In this document: positions 32,665 through 41,161 of the stretch, in pieces
Numbering within the stretch: position 1 is the stretch's first letter
How the letters are laid out: the number at the start of each line of letters is the position of its first letter
Origin: Collinsella sp944321445
GTDB lineage: Bacteria > Actinomycetota > Coriobacteriia > Coriobacteriales > Coriobacteriaceae
Strand: one strand, 5' to 3'
Length of the DNA stretch: 64,000 bases
Assembly: GCF_030371825.1 (NCBI RefSeq)
Contig: NZ_JAUDDM010000003.1
Program-made: the position numbers and the translations under genes
The notes under the pieces: generated by a model
Databases searched by the model: none
What the model was told of the DNA's origin: nothing
What the model saw: the letters and a program-made list of their open reading frames with translations, nothing else

Positions 32665-33453
32665 CTACTCATCATCCTCGTCATCTGAGAAGAAGACGCG
32701 GCCCTGCGTGAGGCCCTTCTTGCCCTCGCGCGCCACGATCACGAAGCGCGTCACGGCCAGCGAGATCTCGTAGAGGGAAAGCATCGCCGCGTACATGAAC
32801 AGCAGCGTCACCGGGCTCGCATCGGGGGTGATGGAGGCGGAGACCACGAGCATGGCCACGTAGATGTAGCGCCAGGCGGAGCGGAACTTCACGTACGGCA
32901 CGATGTGGAACACCGCGAGGTAGAACACGATGAGCGGCAGCTCGAAGGCCACGCCGAAGCCGATCATGAGGAGAATCTCGATGTTGATATAGTCCTCGAG
33001 GTTCGGCAGCACCGTGGCGATGCTCATCGTCTCGCCGATGAGCCACTCGAAGCCCGCGGGCGCGATGATGAAGTAGCAGAACACCGCACCCACGAAGAAC
33101 AGCAGCGTGGCTGTGAGCACCGTGGGGACGACCCACTTGCGCTCGTTGGGCTTGAGCGCCGGCAGGAAGAAGGCGAGGATCTGCCACACGATCATGGGCG
33201 TGCACATGACGGCGGCAACCTTGATGGCAAGGCCGAACTTGATCGCAAAGCCGCCGAGCGACGAGGTGATGACCGGCTCCACGCCCTCAGGCAGCGACGG
33301 CAGGATGGGATCCTTCAGGATGTCGACGAGCACCGGCGTGGCGAAGTACATGACGACCGTGGCGATGAGCACCGACACGACGATGATGGTCAGGCGGCGG
33401 CGCAGCTCGCCCAGATGATCGAGCAGCGGCATGCGTGCGGGTCCGATGGGCAT
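32665..33453 (-). CDS. tatC: Twin-arginine translocase subunit TatC
   Basis: A 262-residue six-helix membrane protein that recognises twin-arginine signal peptides. Family features are MPLLDHLGELRRRLTIIVVS at the N-terminus, VWQILAFFLPALKPNERKWV, the FxxG-type EDYINIEILLMIGFGVAFEL with PLIVFYLAVFHIV, and ASITPDASPVTLLFMYAAML. Its ATG overlaps the tatA stop by one base (TAATG). An acidic tail follows the last helix. Confidence 0.96.
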   Translation of the reverse strand: MPIGPARMPLLDHLGELRRRLTIIVVSVLIATVVMYFATPVLVDILKDPILPSLPEGVEPVITSSLGGFAIKFGLAIKVAAVMCTPMIVWQILAFFLPALKPNERKWVVPTVLTATLLFFVGAVFCYFIIAPAGFEWLIGETMSIATVLPNLEDYINIEILLMIGFGVAFELPLIVFYLAVFHIVPYVKFRSAWRYIYVAMLVVSASITPDASPVTLLFMYAAMLSLYEISLAVTRFVIVAREGKKGLTQGRVFFSDDEDDE

Positions 33454-34061
33454 TACTGCTCACCCCCTTCCGTATCCGCGGCAGGCGCGGCATCGGCCGC
33501 TTCTGCCTCGGCGGCAGCCTCGGCACGGCGATGCTTGCGCGGACGGCGTGCATAGAGGTCCTGGGTCGTCAGCTCAGGCTCGGGCTCGGCCTCGGAAGCG
33601 GCTGCGGGCTCCTCAGCATGCGCGGGCTCGGAAGCCTCCGACGCAGGGGCGGGAGCAGCCTCTGCAGCAGGCGCCTCGTCGGCAGCAGCCTCTGCAGCGC
33701 CCTCCTCCGCCTTCTCGGCGGCCTCGCGCTCGGCCTTCTCGGCAGCCAGGCGCGCACGGCGCTCGGCGAAGGTCTCCTTGCGGCGCGGCGTCGCGGCAGC
33801 TTCTGCAGCGGGTGCATCCGCGTCGTCATCGTCTTCCGCTGCAGCTGCGGCGGCGGGTTTGGCCTTCGGCGCGTTCGCGGCGGCAGCCATGGGATCCACG
33901 ACCTCGGTCTGCACGACGTTCGTCAGCTTCTCCTGCGTCTCGCGGAACTGGCGCAGCGCGCGGCCGATGGTGCGGCCCATCTGCGGAAGTTTATCGGGAC
34001 CAAAGAGCAGAAAGGCAAACACCAAGATGATTACCAGCTCTGTACCGCCAATACTAGGCAC
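33453..34061 (-). CDS. tatA: TatA/TatB-family translocase subunit
   Basis: A 202-residue protein: a short N-terminal membrane helix and amphipathic helix (IGGTELVIILVFAFLLFGPD, then KLPQMGRTIGRALRQFRETQ), followed by a long Ala/Glu/Pro-rich cytoplasmic tail. The FGPDKLPQMGRTIGRALRQF hinge is classic. TatA and TatB cannot be told apart here; with a single copy, a bifunctional TatA is likely. It is co-transcribed with tatC. A possible Tat substrate is the sugar-binding lipoprotein at 43567. Confidence 0.9.
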   Translation of the reverse strand: MPSIGGTELVIILVFAFLLFGPDKLPQMGRTIGRALRQFRETQEKLTNVVQTEVVDPMAAAANAPKAKPAAAAAAEDDDDADAPAAEAAATPRRKETFAERRARLAAEKAEREAAEKAEEGAAEAAADEAPAAEAAPAPASEASEPAHAEEPAAASEAEPEPELTTQDLYARRPRKHRRAEAAAEAEAADAAPAADTEGGEQ

Positions 34062-34138
34062 GAGCTACCTCCCGTGATTCAATCGGTGAGCCCGGATGAT
34101 CCGGGCGAAAAGACATATAGGCAACTGCAGCAGTATAC

Positions 34139-34206
34139 CGCGCCTGTTTCCACCGCGAAACAGGCGCGCGAAATGTGCATGCGATTCACGGGGGCGATGC
34201 GCCCCC
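34139..34206. terminator. Hairpins between the STAS gene and tatA
   Basis: Two stems are present. CGCGCCTGTTTC/GAAACAGGCGCG (34139-34168) is perfect over 12 bp. GGGGGCG-ATG-CGCCCCC (34190-34206) is perfect over 7 bp and lies 23 bp past the STAS stop. A third, GCCCGG-ATGAT-CCGGGC, is at 34090-34106. Together they probably end the STAS transcript. Confidence 0.6.
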
Positions 34207-34228
34207 AACGTCTCCCGCGGAAACGGGG

Positions 34229-34543
34229 CTACGCGCCGGTGATGCCGATCTCTTTATCCACGCCCAGCAGCTGCGCAACGCGCATGACGTTGGGCTGGGC
34301 GTTCACGACCTCGAAGCCCTTCTGGTGCTCCACAGCGTGGTGCGCAGCGCCAACCAGCACGCCGATGCCGGTCGAATCGATGTAGGACACGTGCGAGAAA
34401 TCGAGCGTGATCTTGGCCGTGGGCTGCTCGAGCGCCAGGTCGATGTGGTCGCGCAGGCCGGCGACGTTGGAGATGTCGACCTCGCCGGCCACAGAGATCA
34501 CGTAGTTCTCTGCGGTCGGGGTGGTGGTGATTCCGAGTTCCAT
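34229..34543 (-). CDS. STAS-domain anti-sigma factor antagonist
   Basis: A 104-residue single STAS domain of the SpoIIAA/RsbV type. VISVAGEVDISNVAGLRDHI and LDFSHVSYIDSTGIGVLVGA are canonical; Ser57 in DSTG is the expected phosphorylation site. Such proteins release a sigma factor by binding its anti-sigma kinase. No anti-sigma kinase or sigma gene is adjacent. It may be co-transcribed with the upstream TPR gene. Confidence 0.9.
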   Translation of the reverse strand: MELGITTTPTAENYVISVAGEVDISNVAGLRDHIDLALEQPTAKITLDFSHVSYIDSTGIGVLVGAAHHAVEHQKGFEVVNAQPNVMRVAQLLGVDKEIGITGA

Positions 34544-34615
34544 ATCGTGCTCCTTCGTTGTTCGTGCGGTCTTTGGAAAACGCTGCGGGCCCGATATCGC
34601 AGCAGGTTGTGTCGT

Positions 34616-35308
34616 TTACCCCTCGTTCAGGGCGTCGAGACGCTGCTGAGCGTACGTTTTGACCCCGTAGGCATCGTTCTCGTCGGCGTCGACGGCGCGC
34701 TCGTACGCAGCCTTCGCGTCGTCGGTGCGCCCTTCGCTCTCGTAGAACATGCCGAGGTTCGCCCATGCGGGGCCAAACGCATCGTCGCGCGTGACGAGCT
34801 CCTCGAGCTCTGCGATGGCGCGGTCGGTCTCGCCCGTGTAGAAGATGCAGATGGCGCGGTCGACCTCAACGGACTTGGAGCCCGGGTTGTCTTCCAGATA
34901 ATCGTCGTAGCGGGCGATCGCCTGGTTGAACAGGTCGGTGACGTGCGCGCTGTCCTCGTCGGTCTGCGCGACGCTCATGGCCGAAACGCCCCAGTCGAAG
35001 TAGCCGTTCGCAAGCTGCAGCAACGCGGAGGGATTCGTGGGATCGGCATCGAACTGCTCTTGCAGTGCCTCAACGGTCGAGGTGTAGTTTGCGTCCACGT
35101 GGCTCATGTCGTGCTCGTCGCTCGTGGCGGCAGAGCCGTCGTCCGCAGCGGTCGAAGACGTCTGTGTATCCGAAGTCGCCGCCTGCTGAGGCGCAGACGG
35201 GTTGAGCGCACCGGAAAGCACGACCGCGGCGATTGCGGCAACGATCACCAAAACCGCGATCACGATCACGGCCTGGGCGCGCTTTGCCTGCTGGGCATTG
35301 AATGCCAT
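34616..35308 (-). CDS. Membrane-anchored TPR-repeat protein
   Basis: A 230-residue protein with an N-terminal membrane helix (AQAVIVIAVLVIVAAIAAVVL, about 11-31). A Ser/Thr/Asp-rich linker containing DEHDMSHVD leads to an extracytoplasmic TPR array (NPSALLQLANGYFDWGVSAM; DRAICIFYTGETDRAIAELE; WANLGMFYESEGRTDDAKAA). TPRs mediate protein contacts; no partner is evident. It follows a 129-aa single-helix protein by 19 bp. Confidence 0.8.
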   Translation of the reverse strand: MAFNAQQAKRAQAVIVIAVLVIVAAIAAVVLSGALNPSAPQQAATSDTQTSSTAADDGSAATSDEHDMSHVDANYTSTVEALQEQFDADPTNPSALLQLANGYFDWGVSAMSVAQTDEDSAHVTDLFNQAIARYDDYLEDNPGSKSVEVDRAICIFYTGETDRAIAELEELVTRDDAFGPAWANLGMFYESEGRTDDAKAAYERAVDADENDAYGVKTYAQQRLDALNEG

Positions 35309-35327
35309 GGTCTCCCCCTTCGCCGCG

Positions 35328-35717
35328 CTACTGCGCCTCGGAAGAACCGGAATCGACGATGGTGGCGTTGCCGTCCTCGTCGATACTCACTTCCGGATGG
35401 CCTTCGGGCAACATGGACGACGCATCCTCGCCGCTACCGGTGCCGTACTCCTGCTGGACCTCGTCGCTCTCGAGCACCTGCAGGGCAGAATAGGCCGTGG
35501 AGGTGCCGATGAGATAGCCGATGATGACGCCCAGCAAAAGCGCGATGACCGCGATGGCGAGCACCATCCAAAACGGCGGCGCATCGCGGCGCGCGGTCTG
35601 CTTGGCCGCCGCGGGGGCAGCGCCCGCAGCCTGGTTGTTCTTGGCGCGCTTGGGCTTGGCGCCCGCCTGCGCATTGTGCATGAGCTCCTGCTCGTCATCG
35701 AAGAATTCATCCGACAT
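35328..35717 (-). CDS. Small single-span membrane protein
   Basis: A 129-residue protein: an acidic then basic/Ala-rich cytoplasmic N-terminus, one membrane helix (PPFWMVLAIAVIALLLGVII), and an acidic extracytoplasmic end containing GHPEVSIDEDGNATIVDSGS. No family is recognised. It is first in a probable three-gene unit with the TPR and STAS genes. The 252-bp gap upstream to 35969 holds only the aminotransferase terminator. Confidence 0.7.
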   Translation of the reverse strand: MSDEFFDDEQELMHNAQAGAKPKRAKNNQAAGAAPAAAKQTARRDAPPFWMVLAIAVIALLLGVIIGYLIGTSTAYSALQVLESDEVQQEYGTGSGEDASSMLPEGHPEVSIDEDGNATIVDSGSSEAQ

Positions 35718-35877
35718 ACGTCGTTGCGCTCCAATCGGTGAGTGCGGCGGTCGCCGCCTTCTGCATCCGCTTATTGTAGCGGGCCGGGACGGACGGCGCG
35801 GTCATGCATGCGGAAACATAGGGAAAGAGGATGAATCGCGAGCGCGCGACGACGCGATTGGGCCGTCCATATGATGC

Positions 35878-35914
35878 GCGCCGCCCGGCCCCGACGTGCG
35901 GGACCGGGCGGCGC
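35878..35914 (-). terminator. Terminator of the aminotransferase gene
   Basis: GCGCCGCCCGG and CCGGGCGGCGC form a perfect 11-bp stem about 55 bp past the stop codon. Confidence 0.65.
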
Positions 35915-35969
35915 AGTATGCATACCCTGCAGGTTCGATGCGCGGTCACACGCCGCGAACGCAGCGTTT

Positions 35970-37253
35970 CTAGGCGCGCGCCTCGCGGGCGAGCTCGGCC
36001 GAGACGAGCTTGACGGCGAGCACCAGCACGTCGAGCGCGGCGGAGAGCTCCTCGACGCTCGGGTAGGTCGGCGCGATGCGGATGTTGGTGTCGTGCGGGT
36101 CGTTGCCGCCGGGCCACGTAGCGCCGGACGGAGTGAGCTTGACGCCCATCTCGGCACACAGGGCGCCCACGCGCTTGGCAGAACCCTCGGGGCCATCGAA
36201 CGACACGAAATAGCCGCCGTGCGGATGCGACCAGGTGCCGCAGCCGGTGCCGGCAAGGCCCTCGGTCAGCTTATCCTCCACACAGGCGAAGCGCGGACGC
36301 AGGAACTCAGCGTGCTTGCGCATGTGGGCGCGCACGGCGTCGAGCGTGGGCAGAAAGCGCGTGTGCACGAGCTGGTTGAGCTTATTGGCCGAAATGAGGC
36401 CGACCTTGAGCGTGTTGGCGACCTCGACGACGTTGGCGGGCGACGAGCCGAAGAACGCAATGCCAGCACCCGGAAACGTGATCTTGGACGTGGAGGCGAC
36501 GGCGAGGATGCGGTCCTCGTTGCCGGCCTCGCGCGCGATGTCGAAGATGTTCGCGAGCGTATCGGGCGTGTCGGTGAAGTCGTGAACCGCGTAGGCGTTA
36601 TCCCACACGATGCGGAAGTCCGGCGCGGTCTTCATGGTGGCCAGGCGGCGGACCGTCTCGTCGGAGTAGGTGATACCCGTGGGGTTGGAATACTTGGGGA
36701 CGCAGAACATGCCCTTGATGGAGTCATCGGCGGCGCACAGGCGCTCGACCTCGTCCATGTCCGGACCGGTCTCGGTCATGTGCACCGGGATGTTCTCGAT
36801 GCCCAGATCCTGCGTGATGCCGAAGTGACGGTCGTAGCCGGGCGCGGGGCACAGGAACTTCACGTGCTCGAGCTTGTTCCACGGCGTGTAGCCGGGCACG
36901 CCCTTCTCCCAGTAGTGGATGAGCACGGACTGCATGATGTTCAGGCTCGACGAACCGAGCACGATGGTCTGCTCGGCAGGCACGCCCAGAAACTCGCCGG
37001 CCAGGCGACGCGCCGAGGGGATGCCCTCGAAGCAGCCGTAGTTGGAGCAGTCGACACCCTCGTCGGTGAGGTCGGCATCGCTGCTGAGCAGGTCGAGCAT
37101 GGGACGGGAGATGTCCACCTGGGCGGGCGACGGCTTGCCGCGCGCCATATCGAGCGCCAGGCCCTTGGCCTTGACCTCGTCGACCTCCGCTCTGAGCGCA
37201 GCGATCGCCGCATCGAGCTCGGGCGTCTCCATCTTCTCGTACATCGTTTGCAT
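35970..37253 (-). CDS. PLP-dependent aminotransferase (aspartate-type, MocR-like fold)
   Basis: A 427-residue fold-type I aminotransferase. It has ALDMARGKPSPAQVDISRPM, YGCFEGIPSARRLAGEFLGV, the Asn/Asp/Tyr PLP contacts in PKYSNPTGITYSDETVRRLA and IVWDNAYAVHDFTD, and the Schiff-base Lys in ILAVASTSKITFPGAGIAFF. The pattern matches the PF12897-type aspartate aminotransferases found in many Actinobacteria. It is monocistronic. Aspartate/2-oxoglutarate is the probable substrate pair, but the subfamily is not fully settled by sequence. Confidence 0.88.
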   Translation of the reverse strand: MQTMYEKMETPELDAAIAALRAEVDEVKAKGLALDMARGKPSPAQVDISRPMLDLLSSDADLTDEGVDCSNYGCFEGIPSARRLAGEFLGVPAEQTIVLGSSSLNIMQSVLIHYWEKGVPGYTPWNKLEHVKFLCPAPGYDRHFGITQDLGIENIPVHMTETGPDMDEVERLCAADDSIKGMFCVPKYSNPTGITYSDETVRRLATMKTAPDFRIVWDNAYAVHDFTDTPDTLANIFDIAREAGNEDRILAVASTSKITFPGAGIAFFGSSPANVVEVANTLKVGLISANKLNQLVHTRFLPTLDAVRAHMRKHAEFLRPRFACVEDKLTEGLAGTGCGTWSHPHGGYFVSFDGPEGSAKRVGALCAEMGVKLTPSGATWPGGNDPHDTNIRIAPTYPSVEELSAALDVLVLAVKLVSAELAREARA

Positions 37254-37485
37254 GACAGGGCCCTCTTCCCTTTTCGTGTGACCGAGCGCGTCATTGCGTG
37301 TGTTCCGCGCAGGTCGTGTTCACACAGCTCGCACCAGTATACTCGCGCGGCAGCCCGTTGTACGAGAATCCACAACCGTGCTACCAGCTGTAACAATTGG
37401 GACGGGCCGCGCCGTGCCCGTCCGCGTCGCGCACGCGGGCGCGCGTCGTGATACATTAGTCGCCAACGACGATGAAGGGGGCACG

Positions 37486-37740
37486 ATGAGGCTCGGTTCG
37501 TTTCAGGCAGAGGAATTCGGCGACCTGCAGCGCCTGGTCGACGGCATGTTTACTGGACGCGAGACCATCGACCGGCTTGACCTGGTAGTACAGGCCGAGA
37601 TCCTTGACCTTGCCGACGACCTCATGGAGATCGTGACCCTGCTGCCGCCGGGGACCTACGACCGCCGGCGCCTGTGCGACCAGCTGAACTCGGCGCTCGC
37701 GGCACACGGCTGGGGCAGCACCTACGGCACGGTGGAGTAG
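37486..37740 (+). CDS. Small protein of unknown function (84 aa)
   Basis: A soluble acidic protein of 84 residues, beginning MRLGSFQAEEFGDLQRLVDG. The middle, LDLVVQAEILDLADDLMEIV followed by TLLPPGTYDRRRLCDQLNSA, looks helical. GAAGGGGG precedes the ATG. The next gene starts 41 bp downstream on the same strand. No family is recognised; codon use matches its neighbours. Confidence 0.65.
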   Translation: MRLGSFQAEEFGDLQRLVDGMFTGRETIDRLDLVVQAEILDLADDLMEIVTLLPPGTYDRRRLCDQLNSALAAHGWGSTYGTVE

Positions 37741-37781
37741 CCGCGGGTAGCGACGCTGACCGCGAAACCTCGGGGGGGCGC

Positions 37782-38198
37782 ATGAAGAGCCAAGATCAGG
37801 AAGTTGCAGAGGCGCTGCAGGCGGCACAGGATGCCCTAGACCATCTGTATGATGCCCGAGACCTGCTGAAATCGGCGGGCAACTGGGGGCTGTTCGACAT
37901 TTTCGCGGGTGGATTTTTTGCCTCCGCCATCAAACGCAGCAGGATGAAGGACGCACAGCGAAAACTCGATGCCGCACGTGACGCCCTCGCCGTATTCGTG
38001 CGCGAACTTCATGACGTCGACGGCGCCGGCGGCATTCGTATCGATGTGGACGGGTTCGCATCAGCAATCGACGTGTTTTTGGACAATCCGTTTGTCGATG
38101 TATACGTGCAGGGCCAGATCAACGATGCGCAGATACAGGTCGCGCGAGCAATTGAACAGGTCGAGACACTTCGCGACCGGCTCGCGCGCCACCATTAG
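37782..38198 (+). CDS. Helical protein of unknown function (138 aa)
   Basis: A protein of 138 residues, dominated by two long helices (QEVAEALQAAQDALDHLYDA and KDAQRKLDAARDALAVFVRE). Between them is a Gly/Phe-rich segment, LFDIFAGGFFASAIKR, that may touch a membrane. The C-terminal part, FLDNPFVDVYVQGQINDAQI, precedes another helix. No family is recognised. It is probably co-transcribed with the preceding 84-aa gene and ends at a strong hairpin. Confidence 0.68.
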   Translation: MKSQDQEVAEALQAAQDALDHLYDARDLLKSAGNWGLFDIFAGGFFASAIKRSRMKDAQRKLDAARDALAVFVRELHDVDGAGGIRIDVDGFASAIDVFLDNPFVDVYVQGQINDAQIQVARAIEQVETLRDRLARHH

Positions 38199-38222
38199 CG
38201 GCGCTATGCATCTCCAACATGG

Positions 38223-38265
38223 ATGCGCCCCCGTACGCGACGCTAGGTCGTGCGCGGGGGCGCAT
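38223..38265. terminator. Bidirectional terminator between converging genes
   Basis: ATGCGCCCCCG pairs with CGGGGGCGCAT and the stem continues (ACGCGAC/GTCGTGC) with one mismatch. It lies between the 138-aa gene (+) and nhaA (-), positioned to stop both. Confidence 0.8.
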
Positions 38266-38285
38266 GATGTGTATTGCACGGGTGT

Positions 38286-39719
38286 CTAGGCGGATGCCTT
38301 CTTGTGACCGCAAGCGAAATGCATGTAGAGCAGGCCCAGAACCGCCGCGGAGATGGATCCGGCAAGAATGGCGGTCTTGGAGGCGAGCAGCTCGGCCGGA
38401 ATCTCGGTGAATGCCAGACCGGAGATGAGAATCGACATAGTGAAGCCGATGCCGCCCAGAATGCCGACACCGATAACGTGCTTCCAATGCACGTCGCGGG
38501 GTAGGTCGGCAAGGTGTGTCTTGACCAGGATGAACGTCATGCCCACGATGCCGATGGGCTTGCCCAGCAGCATGCCGAAGTACGTGCCGATGGCCACCGG
38601 GTCGAACAGCAGCGTTGCGGGCTCCACGCCCACCAGGCGCACCTGCGCGTTCACGAAGGCGAAGATAGGCAGGATGATGAAGTTCACCGGCGTGGAGATG
38701 GCGTGCTCCAGGCGCTGCAGGGGCGGGGTGACGCGATGCATGACGCGCTCGACACCGGACACCGCGTGGGTGAAGTCGTGCTGGCCCAGGATGTGCATCT
38801 CGTCATCGAAGGAATCGTCGAGCTCGGGCAGCTTGTCGTGCAGCCATTCGACGAGACCGCTCGCGTCGATATCGGAGCGCGCGGGAATGGTGAACGCCAA
38901 GATTACGCCGGCGAGCGTGGCGTGCACGCCAGACTGGAACAGGCAGAACCACAATACGAGGCCCAGCGCCAAATACGGTGCTAAGCGGAAGTGCTTGCGC
39001 AGGTTCAGGGCCACAAGCAGAAGCGTCACGCCTGCCGAGGCCGCCAGCCAGAAGAAATCGGGCGTCTGGCCGTAGAACAGCGCGATGGCGACGATGGCAA
39101 GCAGGTCGTCTGCGATGGCGAGCGTGGAGAAGAACACCTTGATCGCCGGCGGAACGCGGTCGCCCAGAAGCGACAGAACGCCCAGCGCAAAGGCGATGTC
39201 GGTTGCCATGGGGATGGCCCAGCCGTAAATGGCGCCCTCGCGGTTGACGAACGCATAGATGCTCGCCGGGACGATGACGCCGCCCACCGCTGCGAGCATG
39301 GGCAACATGGCCTGGCGTGGCCGCCTGAGCTGACCAACGGTCATCTCGTACTTGAGTTCCGTTCCCACCAGCAAGAAGAAGATTGCCATGAGGAAGTCGT
39401 TGACGAACAGCTCGACGTTGAGCGTGAACTCCCAACCGGCAATGCCGATGGATACCGGGCGCATCAGAAACTCGTGGATGGCCTCGTAGGCACCCGTGTT
39501 GGCACAGATGATTGCCGCCACGGCCGCCAAGATCATCACGCAGGCGGAGATGGTTCCGTTGGAGGTGATGCGGTCGAGCACGCTGCGGCGCTCGAGGCGC
39601 AGGCGCTGCGTGTCGCTCATGAGGGGCACCGGGGTGTTCGGCGCATCAAGGGCAAGCGCCTTGCGCTCGACCACCTGGGTAGCCGTGGGCTTGGAGGTTT
39701 TGCGCGTGCGCTTTGCCAT
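38286..39719 (-). CDS. nhaA: Na+/H+ antiporter NhaA
   Basis: A 477-residue antiporter with about twelve helices, exchanging protons for Na+. NhaA signatures include FVNDFLMAIFFLLVGTELKY, GWAIPMATDIAFALGVLSLL and FSTLAIADDLLAIVAIALFY, with the adjacent Asp pair of the ion site. It also has ILPIFAFVNAQVRLVG and LGKPIGIVGMTFILVK. It is longer than E. coli NhaA (388) through a basic N-terminal extension (about 50 residues) and a larger central loop. Two palindromes lie upstream (39792-39811, 39883-39936). Confidence 0.95.
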   Translation of the reverse strand: MAKRTRKTSKPTATQVVERKALALDAPNTPVPLMSDTQRLRLERRSVLDRITSNGTISACVMILAAVAAIICANTGAYEAIHEFLMRPVSIGIAGWEFTLNVELFVNDFLMAIFFLLVGTELKYEMTVGQLRRPRQAMLPMLAAVGGVIVPASIYAFVNREGAIYGWAIPMATDIAFALGVLSLLGDRVPPAIKVFFSTLAIADDLLAIVAIALFYGQTPDFFWLAASAGVTLLLVALNLRKHFRLAPYLALGLVLWFCLFQSGVHATLAGVILAFTIPARSDIDASGLVEWLHDKLPELDDSFDDEMHILGQHDFTHAVSGVERVMHRVTPPLQRLEHAISTPVNFIILPIFAFVNAQVRLVGVEPATLLFDPVAIGTYFGMLLGKPIGIVGMTFILVKTHLADLPRDVHWKHVIGVGILGGIGFTMSILISGLAFTEIPAELLASKTAILAGSISAAVLGLLYMHFACGHKKASA

Positions 39720-39791
39720 GTCCTGCTCGATCCTTTCAACCGATTGCGAAACGTGGGGCCGATGCGGCGTAAAAGAGCGCAGGGGCTCAAA

Positions 39792-39936
39792 AGTAATAAT
39801 TTATTATTACTACGCCGATGCCCTGCCCACCTCTTCTCTTTTGGGAACAGTACGAAATAGCGGGTGAGCGGTCCTCGTCTAGTGTTCCATACCTACCAAT
39901 TTGGTAGTCATTTTCGCGCACCGGAACCATGGAACA
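39792..39936. promoter_or_regulatory. A+T-rich palindromes upstream of nhaA
   Basis: AGTAATAAT-TT-ATTATTACT (39792-39811) is a perfect 9-bp dyad about 75 bp before the nhaA start. Further up, CTACCAA-T-TTGGTAG (39893-39907) is nested between TGTTCCAT (39883-39890) and ATGGAACA (39929-39936). They may be regulator sites or folded RNA for nhaA. The rest of this 300-bp gap is the ppaC terminator. Confidence 0.45.
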
Positions 39937-39946
39937 TCCACGGCCT

Positions 39947-40010
39947 GCAACCAAACGTAACCCGCCCCCTTCTGGTTTTCACCAAATGGGGGCGGGTCGC
40001 CTTTGGTTGC
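39947..40010 (-). terminator. Large hairpin terminator of ppaC
   Basis: Two nested stems, GCAACCAAA/TTTGGTTGC outside and ACCCGCCCCC/GGGGGCGGGT inside, form a long stem about 10 bp past the ppaC stop. Confidence 0.8.
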
Positions 40011-40019
40011 TATTCAGGT

Positions 40020-40946
40020 TTATTCGGCTGCAGCCAGAATCGGCGCGGCGACCTGCTTCTTGCGGGAGAGCACGCCGGGCATCCACACGCCCTCGGGCAC
40101 GTCCTCGATGCCCAGGCCCTTCTGGGCAACGGCGGTCTCGCCCTCGAAGAGGACCTGGGAGCCCTCCTCCATGATGTCGGTGAGGCACAAAACGATGCCG
40201 TCGGCATCCTTATCGGCCTGGTAGGCGCGCATTGCCTCGCGAATCTCGGGAATCATGCCGAGCGCGCGGGACTTGTCGACCGTCTCGTACTGGCCGATAA
40301 GCAGCTTGCTCGAACCGACCTCGAACTGCTTGATATCGTTGCCGACCATCTGCTCGGCCGTGAAAGAGCCGGACGGACGGGTGAGGAAGACCTCCATGCC
40401 GAACTTCACCGGGTCGACGCCCAGCTGCTCGCCGAGCTTGGCGGCGATAGTAGCGTCGATGGCGGTCGCCGTGGGGCTCTTGAGCATGAGGGTATCGGTC
40501 ATCATGGCCGAAAGCAGCAGCTTGGCCTGGGTATCGGTGGGCGCCACGCCGAGCACGTCGAAGAGCTTGGCCACGATGGAGCACGAAGAGCCCCAGGGCA
40601 GGGCGATGATGTGCAGCGGGGCAGCGGTGGTGAAGCCGCCGAAGCGATGGTGGTCGACCACGCCGACGATCTGCGCGCCCTCGAGTCCCGCAACGGACTG
40701 GCCCGCCTCGTTATGGTCGGTGAGGACGACCTTCTGACCCTCCTCGACGGACTCGATCAGCTGGGGCTCGTCAACGCCGGCGTCGGCCAGCAGCTTGGCG
40801 GACTCGGCGGGCAGCGGGCCCAAGCAGCAGGCCTGGTACGTATCGCCGTTGTAATTGACCTGGTTCAGAAGCTGGGTCAGGACGACGGCGCTCATGATGG
40901 CGTCGTTGTCGGGGTTCTGGTGTCCAAAGACGAGGACCTTGCTCAT
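40020..40946 (-). CDS. ppaC: Manganese-dependent inorganic pyrophosphatase
   Basis: A 308-residue family II (DHH) pyrophosphatase splitting PPi to phosphate. It has VLVFGHQNPDNDAIMSAVVL (first metal-binding region), VGVVDHHRFGGFTTAAPLHI (DHH motif), LSAMMTDTLMLKSPTAT and the C-terminal SRKKQVAAPI for substrate binding. No CBS domain insert is present. The ATG at 40946 follows GGAGGGAA. Monocistronic, with its own terminator. Confidence 0.95.
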   Translation of the reverse strand: MSKVLVFGHQNPDNDAIMSAVVLTQLLNQVNYNGDTYQACCLGPLPAESAKLLADAGVDEPQLIESVEEGQKVVLTDHNEAGQSVAGLEGAQIVGVVDHHRFGGFTTAAPLHIIALPWGSSCSIVAKLFDVLGVAPTDTQAKLLLSAMMTDTLMLKSPTATAIDATIAAKLGEQLGVDPVKFGMEVFLTRPSGSFTAEQMVGNDIKQFEVGSSKLLIGQYETVDKSRALGMIPEIREAMRAYQADKDADGIVLCLTDIMEEGSQVLFEGETAVAQKGLGIEDVPEGVWMPGVLSRKKQVAAPILAAAE

Positions 40947-41000
40947 GGATTCCCTCCAGATGGTCGGCATCGGTACATAGATAGACTTATCCTAGCACGC

Positions 41001-41059
41001 GGGAAAATGGGGACAGGCACTATTTTCCCATGGAAAATAGTGCCTGTCCCCATTTTCCC
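41001..41059. repeat. Perfect 28-bp REP-like palindrome
   Basis: Arms at 41001-41028 and 41032-41059 are exact reverse complements with a 3-nt loop (CAT). The core is AAAATGGGGACAGGCACTAT. The motif resembles REP palindromes mobilised by RAYT-type transposases; no such transposase is in the window. It lies between ppaC and the AraC-type gene. Confidence 0.85.
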
Positions 41060-41161
41060 AGGACCGCTTGCCGTTCAGATACGTGCTTCCGCCGAAATCA
41101 AGCACATTGGCATATGGGGTTGAACATGCGCAGATGCGCACACTGTCGCCGCACGTGTCGC

